Source of the DNA: SIG565 sp045651765 | GTDB taxonomy: Bacteria > Bacillota > Clostridia > Oscillospirales > Acutalibacteraceae | Assembly: GCA_045651765.1 (NCBI GenBank) | Contig: JAZRSY010000002.1 | Span: 1 to 64,000 of the forward strand | Reading direction: 5' to 3' | Length of the DNA: 64,000 nt | In this document: positions 24,108-32,253 of the stretch, in pieces | How positions within the stretch are numbered: the stretch's first letter is position 1 | How the letters are laid out: each line of letters starts with the position of its first letter | Notes under the pieces: model-generated | Told to the model about the DNA's origin: nothing | Seen by the model: the letters and a program-made list of their open reading frames with translations, nothing else | Databases searched by the model: none | Program-made: the position numbers and the translations under genes

Positions 24108-24779
24108 TCACCATATAAACGGTATTAATTTGTATTTAACTTTTTGCTTATATTCGCGGTAGCCGTTTAGTTCTTTTTCTAAAAATTTTTCTTCATCGCG
24201 GATTCGTTCGGCTATTATAAATGGGTATGCAAGAAAAATTAAAAAAGCATACACCGAGCCGAGTACTATCGGCATTGATAAAAATAAAATCAGGGTTGCG
24301 CTGTACATTGGGTGGCGCACAACCGAATAAAGCCCTGTATCAATTACCTTTTGGTTTTGCTGAACCTCAATGGTGCGGCTTAGGTATGTATTTTCGCGCA
24401 GCACCTCGGCATAAAGAATATATGCTGCCAAAAACACCACGGCACCGGCTATAACAACGCCTTTTGGCAAGGTGTACCACCCAAAACGGAAGCCAAACCC
24501 CGCTACTATAAACCCGGCCAAAAACATTAGGCCGCTAAGTTTTACTACAAGGCCTTGCTTGTTTCTTTTTTCTTTTGCGTTTAGTCGGCTTTTCAAAAGG
24601 TCGGGGTTTTTAAACATCATTACAATGCCTGCGGCGAACATGGGAATAAACAAAATGCCCATAAGTAACCAACCGCCAAAGAAATTAAAACTGCCCGCGG
24701 GCAGAAATAATAAAACACCCACCAACAAAACACCTAACAAAAATTTTGTTATTGCCTGCACAAAAAGTTTTAAGGTCAT
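24108..24779 (-). CDS. Isoprenylcysteine carboxyl methyltransferase (ICMT)-like membrane protein
   Basis: A 223-aa membrane protein with about five hydrophobic segments. The C-terminal region reads GLYSVVRHPMYSATLILFL followed by a late EEKFLEKELNGYREYKQKVKYKLIPF. This is the conserved SAM- and lipid-proximal core of ICMT/PEMT-type methyltransferases (RHPxY, EE...L, Y..Y). The substrate in bacteria is generally unknown. It starts 2 bases after the stop of a CPBP protease gene, so the two are co-translated. Confidence 0.85.
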   Translation of the reverse strand: MTLKLFVQAITKFLLGVLLVGVLLFLPAGSFNFFGGWLLMGILFIPMFAAGIVMMFKNPDLLKSRLNAKEKRNKQGLVVKLSGLMFLAGFIVAGFGFRFGWYTLPKGVVIAGAVVFLAAYILYAEVLRENTYLSRTIEVQQNQKVIDTGLYSVVRHPMYSATLILFLSMPIVLGSVYAFLIFLAYPFIIAERIRDEEKFLEKELNGYREYKQKVKYKLIPFIW

Positions 24780-24781
24780 AT

Positions 24782-25501
24782 TTACTCCTCGTTTTTAATT
24801 TTTAATATAAAAAGCCCATAAACCAACGCTAAAACCGAGATAACGGCCGACAAAATGATTTGTTTTATGTTGGAAATATTAACGGCAAATACGCTAAGAG
24901 AATTAAGCACGCCGTGTGTAATAATGCAGTGCCACAGGCTTTTTGTTTTGTAAAACAAGGCCACAAACAAAAAACCAACGGCTATTGCCGATATTACTTG
25001 ACAGATATTAGGTATAAGTTGAGCGCCGCTTCCGTTTATTAGGTTTACAAAATGACCTATGCCAAAGGTAACGCTTGAAACAATAATGGCAGATTTTAGG
25101 TTATTTTGGGCCATTGCATTAAACAAAAAACCGCGGAAAATAATTTCTTCCAAAAAGCTGACAAGCAGCATGCTGAGTATATAAAAAACAGCTATATGCC
25201 ACCTATAATTTACCATTACGCCAAACCAAAGGTTGCAAGAAGCAATTATAATAAGCGGTATGTAACAGAGTAGTTTTGAGGCCTTTATTTTCGCTTTGCA
25301 AAGGCCACAAACACAAAACAGATTGTTCTTTTTCATCCAAGCAATTGCTATGGCCGACATAATGGCAAGAAAAACGACGGTTATGCTTTTTTCTGCATTT
25401 ATAAGTTTTGATAATTCATCGGCACAACTGGCCCCAACCACATAACTTATAATCCAAGTAAGTGCAAACCGCAATTTATTTTTTTCGTATAGATTATTCA
25501 T
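24782..25501 (-). CDS. CPBP-family (Rce1-like) intramembrane metalloprotease
   Basis: A 239-aa multi-spanning protein with the CPBP motifs EEIIFRGFLF (EExxxR, residues ~121-130), FGIGHFVNLI and HCIITHGVLNS, which carry the catalytic Glu and His residues. The family includes eukaryotic Rce1 (CaaX protease) and bacterial proteins linked to bacteriocin immunity or processing. It lies between a rhodanese lipoprotein gene (10 bases upstream) and the ICMT-like gene. Confidence 0.9.
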   Translation of the reverse strand: MNNLYEKNKLRFALTWIISYVVGASCADELSKLINAEKSITVVFLAIMSAIAIAWMKKNNLFCVCGLCKAKIKASKLLCYIPLIIIASCNLWFGVMVNYRWHIAVFYILSMLLVSFLEEIIFRGFLFNAMAQNNLKSAIIVSSVTFGIGHFVNLINGSGAQLIPNICQVISAIAVGFLFVALFYKTKSLWHCIITHGVLNSLSVFAVNISNIKQIILSAVISVLALVYGLFILKIKNEE

Positions 25502-25511
25502 TTCGTTGCCC

Positions 25512-25907
25512 CTATTTCACAATATCGTACGGCCAATCGATAATTCCACCGAATTCTTTTACATTTGTGTAGCCGAGTTTTACAAGTTCTTCTGCTGCAA
25601 TTTTGCTTCGCCTGCCGCTTCGGCAATAAACAAGAATAAGGGCGTTTTTGTCGGGCAATTCTTTTTCGGCCCGGTCGGCAATTTCGTATTCGGGAATTAA
25701 AATTGCGTTTTTAATATGCCCCTCTGAAAATTCTTCTTGGGTGCGAGAGTCTATTATAATATATTTTTGCTTGGTGTTCATTATTGTCTTGGCTTCTTTT
25801 GCAGTAATTTGCTGATAGGTTGGTGTGTTGCCGCCCTTACAAGCAGTTAGGCCAAACAGTGATAATGAAATTAAAAGCATTAAAATCAGTCCTTTAAATA
25901 TTTTCAT
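25512..25907 (-). CDS. Rhodanese-domain lipoprotein
   Basis: A 131-aa protein with a lipoprotein signal (lipobox LTAC, cysteine ~23) followed by one rhodanese domain. The active loop is VYCRSGRRSKIAAEEL with catalytic cysteine ~95, and the domain ends with the usual GYTNVKEFGGIIDW. It would be anchored outside the membrane and handle sulfane sulfur or bind a thiol partner. It is the first gene of a three-gene minus-strand unit with the CPBP and ICMT-like genes. Confidence 0.92.
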   Translation of the reverse strand: MKIFKGLILMLLISLSLFGLTACKGGNTPTYQQITAKEAKTIMNTKQKYIIIDSRTQEEFSEGHIKNAILIPEYEIADRAEKELPDKNALILVYCRSGRRSKIAAEELVKLGYTNVKEFGGIIDWPYDIVK

Positions 25908-25961
25908 GGTCTTCCCACCTCATTTAACATTATAACATTTTTTGCATTTTTTCACAATGTT

Positions 25962-26945
25962 TTAATTTTGATGTTTTATTATTTGTTCTTGAATTAGTGG
26001 GTAGTTTATTAGGCGGCTGCCTTGCAGGTTTTCTTTATGCATATTTACTGCACTTATACCACTGTTGTTGTAAGTGGAGTAATAGTAAATACCCAAATCG
26101 GTATTACAGCAAGAACTGTATATTGTAAAGGCATAAAGCCCTTTTTTAATTTTTAGGCAGCCTTTTGGCATTTCTACCGATTTTAATATGTGAAAAAACT
26201 GGTTTATGCTTTCGGCTTCGGTATTATGTGGTACCGAATTCATTTTAACAAATGTCGCCTTTATAAATCTTGATGCCGATGAAAAATCTCCCGGCAGACC
26301 CATAGCACCCATTCCGCGAGAATATTTTTCTAGTTTTAAGGCCTTGTTTGAGCCCAAAAATGTGCTTTTGGGTTGGGCATTTGTCAGACTCATATAATTA
26401 TTAAGGTTAAACAGCTGGTAATTAAAAGGTGGATTATTTGTAAGCACACCAACGGGGTTGCTCACTATTTTTATTCCCGATTTTAAGGGTTCAAGCGTAA
26501 TTGAACGGCGACTGTCCGAGATAATCCAATGAAGCGGCGACAGCGGTAATTCTTCACTAAAACTTTGGTTTAAAAGATTAATTCGATTTAACAGTTTTTG
26601 TGCTTCGGCCACCGTGGCACATTGGCTTAATACCCAAGGAATTAACTCAAACGGCGTTATATTGTCTTTGCCGGCGCAATAGGGGTTATAATGCGCGTTA
26701 TTTGGAAAATTTAATGCCGCAATGCTAAGCCCTTTTTCATTTGTTGCATCGTAATAAAGCGGATAGTCGGCCGAAACATAGGCCATACCAATTATTGCAA
26801 AATGATGCTTTATCTCCCCCATTTTTCTAAACCGGAATGTGTAATTTCTTGGTGTGATTGTAACGGTTTCGTTAAAATGATATTCTAAATCTAAATTCCT
26901 GCCAAAATAATGGTGGTTTGTTTTATAGGTAATGGCCGTGCACAT
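25962..26945 (-). CDS. Conjugated bile salt hydrolase / choloylglycine hydrolase family
   Basis: A 327-aa Ntn hydrolase of typical BSH size. After Met removal the nucleophile is Cys2 (MCTAITY). The other active-site residues are visible: GRNLDLEY (Arg16, Asp19), DATNEKGL, VLTNNPPF and SASRF, matching Asn and Arg positions of characterised bile salt hydrolases. It should deconjugate glycine- or taurine-conjugated bile acids; penicillin V acylase activity is the alternative in this family. No signal peptide is seen, so it is cytoplasmic. Flanked by intergenic gaps, it is a single-gene unit and a marker of gut life. Confidence 0.9.
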   Translation of the reverse strand: MCTAITYKTNHHYFGRNLDLEYHFNETVTITPRNYTFRFRKMGEIKHHFAIIGMAYVSADYPLYYDATNEKGLSIAALNFPNNAHYNPYCAGKDNITPFELIPWVLSQCATVAEAQKLLNRINLLNQSFSEELPLSPLHWIISDSRRSITLEPLKSGIKIVSNPVGVLTNNPPFNYQLFNLNNYMSLTNAQPKSTFLGSNKALKLEKYSRGMGAMGLPGDFSSASRFIKATFVKMNSVPHNTEAESINQFFHILKSVEMPKGCLKIKKGLYAFTIYSSCCNTDLGIYYYSTYNNSGISAVNMHKENLQGSRLINYPLIQEQIIKHQN

Positions 26946-27010
26946 AATAACGCTCCTTAAAATTTAATGTATTATTTATTTTAACAACATTTAAACAATA
27001 AATTCTAAAC

Positions 27011-27044
27011 AAAAAAACAGCAGGATTAAACCTACTGTTTTTTA
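27011..27044. terminator. Terminator of the phosphoesterase gene
   Basis: AAAACAG and AGG pair with CCT and CTGTTTT around a short loop, with A and T runs on the two sides. It lies just beyond the stop of the minus-strand gene at 27046. Confidence 0.65.
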
Positions 27045-27045
27045 T

Positions 27046-27738
27046 TTATTTGTTGTTAATATAGTAATCAATTGGTAACACCTTGCCAAACACACAGGTG
27101 TGTTTTGGGGTTACAAGGCGGTCTTCGTGCAGAGAGCCAAAATACCAATGCTTAAAGCTGCAATTTTCGTTAATTTCTTCGAAAAATCCGTTAAGTTTAT
27201 TAACCCTGTCGGCAAGGCCGCGGCGCAAAAGCATTGCGCTTTTCACAAGTGAGGGTGGTTCGTGGGTAATAATATAATCAACCTTACAGTCAAGGTCGTC
27301 TAACTGTTTGGCGGCGCCTGTCATTTGGGCGGGAGTTGGCATTTCTTCACGCCACCAAAGGTTATTTTCGAGTCGCATATCTTTATCTAAACTCTCTCCG
27401 CCGCCAAAGGTAAAAATTTTTGTGTCTTCAATGTTAAAAACCTGACCACGCATTAAATGCAACAAATTGCCCTCAATTCTATGCACCATGCCGCCCTTCC
27501 AATAGGTTGTGCGGCAACGGTTGATTTTTTGCAAATTATCGTGTGTTCCCTCAACAAAGGCAACAGTAAACTTACGACTGCCTAAATATTTTATAACTTC
27601 TTCTTCCTCTTTGCCGCCGGCCCACAAATAGCCCAAATCGCCACACACAATAAGGGTGTCGCCCTTTTTAAGTTTGCGCCATTCACGGTCATATAAACGC
27701 TCTATATTGCCGTGCATATCGCCAGTAATATATATCAA
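27046..27738 (-). CDS. Calcineurin-like metallophosphoesterase
   Basis: A 230-aa cytosolic phosphoesterase. Metal-binding motifs: YITGDMHGNIE (D-x-H), VCGDLGYLW (GD), EGTHDNLQ (GxHD, in place of the usual GNHD), DYIITHEPP and FGSLHEDR. The substrate is unknown. It is monocistronic and divergent from the D,D-carboxypeptidase gene. Confidence 0.88.
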   Translation of the reverse strand: MIYITGDMHGNIERLYDREWRKLKKGDTLIVCGDLGYLWAGGKEEEEVIKYLGSRKFTVAFVEGTHDNLQKINRCRTTYWKGGMVHRIEGNLLHLMRGQVFNIEDTKIFTFGGGESLDKDMRLENNLWWREEMPTPAQMTGAAKQLDDLDCKVDYIITHEPPSLVKSAMLLRRGLADRVNKLNGFFEEINENCSFKHWYFGSLHEDRLVTPKHTCVFGKVLPIDYYINNK

Positions 27739-27829
27739 AAAAATTCACCCCTAAAATCAATTTGTATCTTCCATTTTGGTAAACTATATTGTATAATTAA
27801 AATAAAGAAAACAACGAGGTAAAAATAAT

Positions 27830-29158
27830 ATGTTTAAAACACTCGCCAAATATATTTTAACATTTATTACAATAATTTCAATAGTTTCTTGCTCGGTTTC
27901 GGCTTACCAGATTAATGAATTTACGCTAAATGCCAACACAGCCATACTTTTAAGCCTGGATACCGGCGAGGTTTTATATTCGCAAAACGCCGACCAAAAG
28001 GTTTACCCGGCATCGCTCACCAAAATTTTATCTGCCATTATAGTTGTTGAAAATACCCCAAATTTAGACTCGGAAATTATAACCACAACAAAATCGGCAT
28101 TAAGGGCAATATCGGGCACGGGCTCAAGCGTTATTGGGCTTAAAGAGGGTGAACAACTTACCGCACGACAGGCATTGGCTTGTTTAATGGTGTCGTCGGG
28201 CGGCGATGTGGCCTATGCCATAGCCGAGCATTACGGCGGCTCTACCCAAGGGTTTTTAGATTTAATGAATGCCAAAGCGGCCGAAATCGGAATGAAAAAT
28301 TCGCACTTCAGCAACCCCGTGGGACTTCACGATGAACTAACCTACACCACCGGTAACGATATTGCGGTTTTAACCAAGTATGCTCTGCAATACGATGTTT
28401 TAAAAGAAATCACATCGGTTTCGCGTTATGTTGTGCCCGCCACAAATATGGCGCCTTCGCGCACACTTTCCACCACCAATTTTTTAATTGACCCAACCAC
28501 CAACTATTATTACGGGTATGCCAAGGGTTTTAAAACCGGTTTTACCGACCAAGCCGGCCGTTGTGTTGTAAGCACGGCAAGCTATGGCGGATATAACTAC
28601 CTTTGTGTAATAATGGGTTGCAAAAATGCCGATGGCCGCCGAAACGAATTTTTAGACAGCCGCAACCTGTACCGTTGGGCTTTTAATAATTTTGAATATA
28701 AATCACTTTTAGATACAACCAAGCCCGTTACCGAAATAAAGGTTAATTTGTCAATTTCGACCGACCATATTCCGCTTTATGCCGAAAAAAATTTAACCAA
28801 AATATTCCCAAAAGCCGCCGATTCTTCTACCATTACCATAAAGCCTAATTTAATTGCCGAGTCGGTGGATGCGCCTGTAAAAGAGGGCGACGTTTTAGGC
28901 ACTGCCGATATTATTTACTCCGAACAGGTTATTGGAACGGTCAATTTGGTGGCCCACAACAATATTAAACCCAACATTATTTTGCAAATTGCAAGAGCCT
29001 TTAAAAACTTTTTCAACTCGATTATTTTTAAAATAATTTTATTTATTTTACTGCTTGCCGCCGCTATTTATGTTGGAATAATAATTAAACTCAACACTGG
29101 GCGCAGCCACCGCCGCAAAGTAAAATATATACCATATGATAAACACGATAAAAAATAA
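27830..29158 (+). CDS. D-alanyl-D-alanine carboxypeptidase (DacF/PBP5-like)
   Basis: A 442-aa penicillin-binding protein that trims the terminal D-Ala from peptidoglycan stem peptides. It has a signal peptide (first ~25 residues), the SxxK motif in PASLTKILSA (~Ser62), SxN-equivalent SSGGDVA and KTG in FKTGFTDQAG, then a beta-rich C-terminal domain. Unlike many relatives with an amphipathic C-terminal anchor, it ends with a full hydrophobic helix (IILFILLLAAAIYVGIII) and a basic tail, so it is membrane-anchored at that end. A TATAAT at 27792-27797 is a likely -10. Confidence 0.93.
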   Translation: MFKTLAKYILTFITIISIVSCSVSAYQINEFTLNANTAILLSLDTGEVLYSQNADQKVYPASLTKILSAIIVVENTPNLDSEIITTTKSALRAISGTGSSVIGLKEGEQLTARQALACLMVSSGGDVAYAIAEHYGGSTQGFLDLMNAKAAEIGMKNSHFSNPVGLHDELTYTTGNDIAVLTKYALQYDVLKEITSVSRYVVPATNMAPSRTLSTTNFLIDPTTNYYYGYAKGFKTGFTDQAGRCVVSTASYGGYNYLCVIMGCKNADGRRNEFLDSRNLYRWAFNNFEYKSLLDTTKPVTEIKVNLSISTDHIPLYAEKNLTKIFPKAADSSTITIKPNLIAESVDAPVKEGDVLGTADIIYSEQVIGTVNLVAHNNIKPNIILQIARAFKNFFNSIIFKIILFILLLAAAIYVGIIIKLNTGRSHRRKVKYIPYDKHDKK

Positions 29159-29188
29159 GAAGTGCAGTTTAACTGCACTTCTTTTTTT
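29157..29188. terminator. Bidirectional terminator
   Basis: Perfect 13-bp stem, AAGAAGTGCAGTT (29157-29169) with AACTGCACTTCTT (29171-29183), then T run. It overlaps the stop codon of the carboxypeptidase gene and serves the converging nucleotidyltransferase gene too. Confidence 0.85.
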
Positions 29189-30068
29189 ACATATTTGGGT
29201 ATAACCCGTTTTGTTCCATTTGGCTTATGGCATTAACTACGGCTTCTTTGTCTTCTTTATATGTAACACCATACCATTTTTCTTCGGCCACCAAAACCTT
29301 GGCCTTTTTTTCACCCGATTTTATAAGTGTGTCCACTACACTTGGCAAATAAAACTCGGATTTTTCTTTATTTATAGACTCTTTTAAAAACAAATTAAAT
29401 TCGCGCTCTAAATATTCAAAAATATCGGTAGTAAAGCCCCACATATTCATAGAAACCACGGTGTCGGGGGCAAGTGGGTGCCAAGTTTCATCGTCCAAAG
29501 TGTATTTGCAATCAATAATTTTGGTGCGTTCGGTAATATCCTTTAAAAATCCGTCTTCTTCTGAGCACACGCCCCTTGAAACCGAGCCGTTCTCGGTTAA
29601 AGTGTTTGCAAGTCGGAAGCCCACCATACAATAGTTATTTGTTTGCTCTTTTAAATAGTTATATATTTTTTGAAATGCGGTTTTGCCATAAAAATCGTCG
29701 GCATTGATTACGGCGAACGGGGTTTTTACAACATCTTTGCAACAAAGAATTGCTTGACCTGTGCCCCAAGGCTTAGTGCGCTCGGGCGGGCAGATAAAAC
29801 CGTTTGGTAAATTTTCTTTTTCTTGAAAAACATATTCTACATTAACCTTTTTTTCAACACGGCTGCCAACAATGCTTTTAAACTCTTGTTCTATGCCCCT
29901 GTTTATAACAAAAACCACCTTGTTAAAACCGGCTTCTATGGCATCATAAACCGAAAAATCTAAAATAGCCTCGCCGTTTTTACCAACGGGGGCAACCTGT
30001 TTTAAACCGCCGAAACGGCTGCCCATGCCTGCTGCCATAACCACAAGTGTTGCATTAAATTCGCTCAT
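29187..30068 (-). CDS. Sugar-nucleotide-type nucleotidyltransferase
   Basis: A 293-aa NTP-transferase-fold protein. The N-terminal signature VVMAAGMGSRFGGLKQVAPVG is the nucleotide-binding loop with the conserved Arg and Lys, and INADDFYG holds the metal-binding aspartates. Related enzymes activate sugar phosphates (UTP/CTP-type); the exact sugar is unknown. Only 5 bases separate it from the upstream sugar transferase gene, suggesting supply of an activated sugar for surface polysaccharide. Confidence 0.82.
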   Translation of the reverse strand: MSEFNATLVVMAAGMGSRFGGLKQVAPVGKNGEAILDFSVYDAIEAGFNKVVFVINRGIEQEFKSIVGSRVEKKVNVEYVFQEKENLPNGFICPPERTKPWGTGQAILCCKDVVKTPFAVINADDFYGKTAFQKIYNYLKEQTNNYCMVGFRLANTLTENGSVSRGVCSEEDGFLKDITERTKIIDCKYTLDDETWHPLAPDTVVSMNMWGFTTDIFEYLEREFNLFLKESINKEKSEFYLPSVVDTLIKSGEKKAKVLVAEEKWYGVTYKEDKEAVVNAISQMEQNGLYPNM

Positions 30069-30073
30069 AATTA

Positions 30074-31453
30074 TTACTCCTCTATCTCCTTTAAAGAGTT
30101 GGATTTTCTTGCGTTTTTATTATCTTTGTCATCAAAGCCTTCGGTGCTTTCGCGCATAAATAAGATTTTAATGGTCATCATAACCAATTTAATATCTAAA
30201 AGCAAGGAATACCGCTCTATATAAATTAAATCCATTTTCAATTTATCTTCGGGGGTGGTGTTATATTTACCGTATATTTGAGCATAACCCGTAAGGCCGC
30301 CCTTTACCCTGTGGCGTAAATCAAAATCAGGGAAACGATTTGTATATTCATACACATTCTCTATTCGTTCGGGCCTTGGGCCTACAAACGACATACTGCC
30401 AAACAAAATGTTAAATAACTGCGGCAGTTCGTCTAACCTTAGAGGTCTTATTATTTTGCCCACGGGTGTTATGCGATTGTCGTTTTCGGTAGCCTTAACG
30501 GCACCGTCTTTATCGGCATTTACCACCATTGAACGAAACTTTAAAACATTGAATATTTTTCCGTTTTTGGTAATTCGGTTTTGTTTGAATAAAATAGGTC
30601 CGCCATCGCATATCTTTATGGACACCGCAATAATAAACATTATTGGGCTTGAAATTATAATACCCAACAGCGAAAACACAATATCTATAAAACGCTTAAT
30701 GGCGCGTTGCTCTATTGTAAGGCCACGGTTGCGGCACATAAGCACGGGGGTGTCGGATATTTGTATGTGATAACTGTTGCCGATTATAATCTCGGTGCTG
30801 CTTGGCAAAACATACACCCTTTTCATTTTAGCGTAACAATAGGCTAAAATATCGTATTTAATGGTCTTGTCAATATCGCAAATTAAAACGGCATCGTAAT
30901 CGTCTATAATTTCTTTAATTTCTTGGGTGCTGTACCTTAGCAGTGATACCCCACGGGAAACCTGGAAACGCTCGGGGATTTTTGAAATTTTTTTAATAAG
31001 TTTGCCGCTAGAGGATTCGTCGGTAAACACGGCTATCATTTTACGGGCGCTATAAAGTCTAAAATAAATGGTGTTTGCGCAATAGGCTCCTATAAAACAA
31101 ACCGCTATTTGTAAAACGAGCGATAGCACCATTGGCAAAACCGCCACAGCCCTGCGCGAAAGCAGACTTAGCTCTAAATAAATAATAAAATTTGTGAAAA
31201 ACAGCGCTAACGACTGACTGTAAATTATTTCGTGCAGGCGGTTAATGCCTATTCTGAATCCACCATATAAAACAATAAATGTTATTAATAAAACCAAATA
31301 AGAAAGTACTATTAAATTATTAGCAAAATCACTAAAAAGCGAATATACATAAAAACCACGCCAGACGCCAATAAAGGTAAAAATTAAGGCGAAAATAATA
31401 AGCACTTTTATAAAGAGCATAATGCTTTTTCTAAACTTAATTAAAACTTCCAT
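30074..31453 (-). CDS. Polyprenyl-phosphate sugar-phosphate transferase (WcaJ/CpsE-like)
   Basis: A 459-aa initiating glycosyl-phosphotransferase of exopolysaccharide synthesis. It has four to five N-terminal helices (residues ~10-130), a central CoA-binding-like domain, a further helix (~270-290), and the C-terminal bacterial sugar transferase domain with KFRSM, LDELPQLFNILFGSMSFVGPRPE and HRVKGGLTGYAQIYG. It loads the first sugar phosphate onto undecaprenyl phosphate at the inner membrane face. No glycosyltransferases, flippase or polymerase genes are adjacent. Confidence 0.93.
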   Translation of the reverse strand: MEVLIKFRKSIMLFIKVLIIFALIFTFIGVWRGFYVYSLFSDFANNLIVLSYLVLLITFIVLYGGFRIGINRLHEIIYSQSLALFFTNFIIYLELSLLSRRAVAVLPMVLSLVLQIAVCFIGAYCANTIYFRLYSARKMIAVFTDESSSGKLIKKISKIPERFQVSRGVSLLRYSTQEIKEIIDDYDAVLICDIDKTIKYDILAYCYAKMKRVYVLPSSTEIIIGNSYHIQISDTPVLMCRNRGLTIEQRAIKRFIDIVFSLLGIIISSPIMFIIAVSIKICDGGPILFKQNRITKNGKIFNVLKFRSMVVNADKDGAVKATENDNRITPVGKIIRPLRLDELPQLFNILFGSMSFVGPRPERIENVYEYTNRFPDFDLRHRVKGGLTGYAQIYGKYNTTPEDKLKMDLIYIERYSLLLDIKLVMMTIKILFMRESTEGFDDKDNKNARKSNSLKEIEE

Positions 31454-31554
31454 TTTTCCCTCTTTTAAAACGGTTATAATATTTTATTTAACCTTATAAT
31501 AATAAGTATATATACTTTAATCACATTTTGTCAAGTAAATAAAGAGGTGTGCCC

Positions 31555-32226
31555 ATGTTTATAACCTTAACGGTTTGCAATTTAAAGCGAAAAACCCTTG
31601 CCGAAAAACTTTATTTGGTTAAAAAAAGGCGGTTTGTAACCGAATATACGGTATACGATAGCGGCGAGTTTTACACAACGCGGCTTTTTACCTATTGCAG
31701 CAATAACGAAAAGACCATTAATAAATATTTTAAGAACATAGATTTTCCGCTTATTACAAAAAACAGTGAAATTGTTGTTAAATTTTTTTACATAACCTTG
31801 GCCAACACCGCTTTTAAAAATATAGGATGCCCGGTTGAAACGGCCATTTACGACCCCGACGGTCGTTTTATTTTTTTGTTGCCAAACATTTTTGAAAAAA
31901 GCCGTTCTATTAACATTTGCACCCTGAATCCGCAAAAATACGAAACCGCCTGCCAAGATATTTACAAACAAAGCGGCACACCCTATATAATAAGTTCTAA
32001 CCCCGAAATTATAAAAAATTGTGATATTATTTTATGCGAAAGTCTGCCACCTATTTTTACAAAGGGTAAAATTTTTAGTAAAAAAGATTTTTTAAACAAA
32101 AAACTTTTTATGCCTAATTTTTTGTTAGAGGCTGTGCCTGACTATGCCGAGCCTTTAATAATTGCGGCGGGGCTTTATTTTACAAACCAAGATTCCCGCT
32201 TGGGCTCACTTTATTTTGAAACATAA
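31555..32226 (+). CDS. Hypothetical protein
   Basis: A 223-aa soluble protein that I do not recognise. The start is ATG 31555, preceded by GAGGTG; an in-frame GTG at 31549 overlaps that site. It is rich in Tyr, Phe, Lys and Ile, with four Cys scattered (SINICTL, YETACQ, NCDIILCES). The middle part (AIYDPDGRFIFLLPNIF) and the end (EPLIIAAGLYFTNQD) are the most hydrophobic. It is monocistronic, converging on ligA and divergent from the sugar transferase gene. Lineage-restricted by appearance. Confidence 0.6.
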   Translation: MFITLTVCNLKRKTLAEKLYLVKKRRFVTEYTVYDSGEFYTTRLFTYCSNNEKTINKYFKNIDFPLITKNSEIVVKFFYITLANTAFKNIGCPVETAIYDPDGRFIFLLPNIFEKSRSINICTLNPQKYETACQDIYKQSGTPYIISSNPEIIKNCDIILCESLPPIFTKGKIFSKKDFLNKKLFMPNFLLEAVPDYAEPLIIAAGLYFTNQDSRLGSLYFET

Positions 32227-32253
32227 AAAACTAGGTTTAAAACCTAGTTTTTT
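32225..32253. terminator. Bidirectional terminator
   Basis: AAAAAACTAGGTT pairs with AACCTAGTTTTTT; it lies between the hypothetical gene and the end of ligA. Confidence 0.8.
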
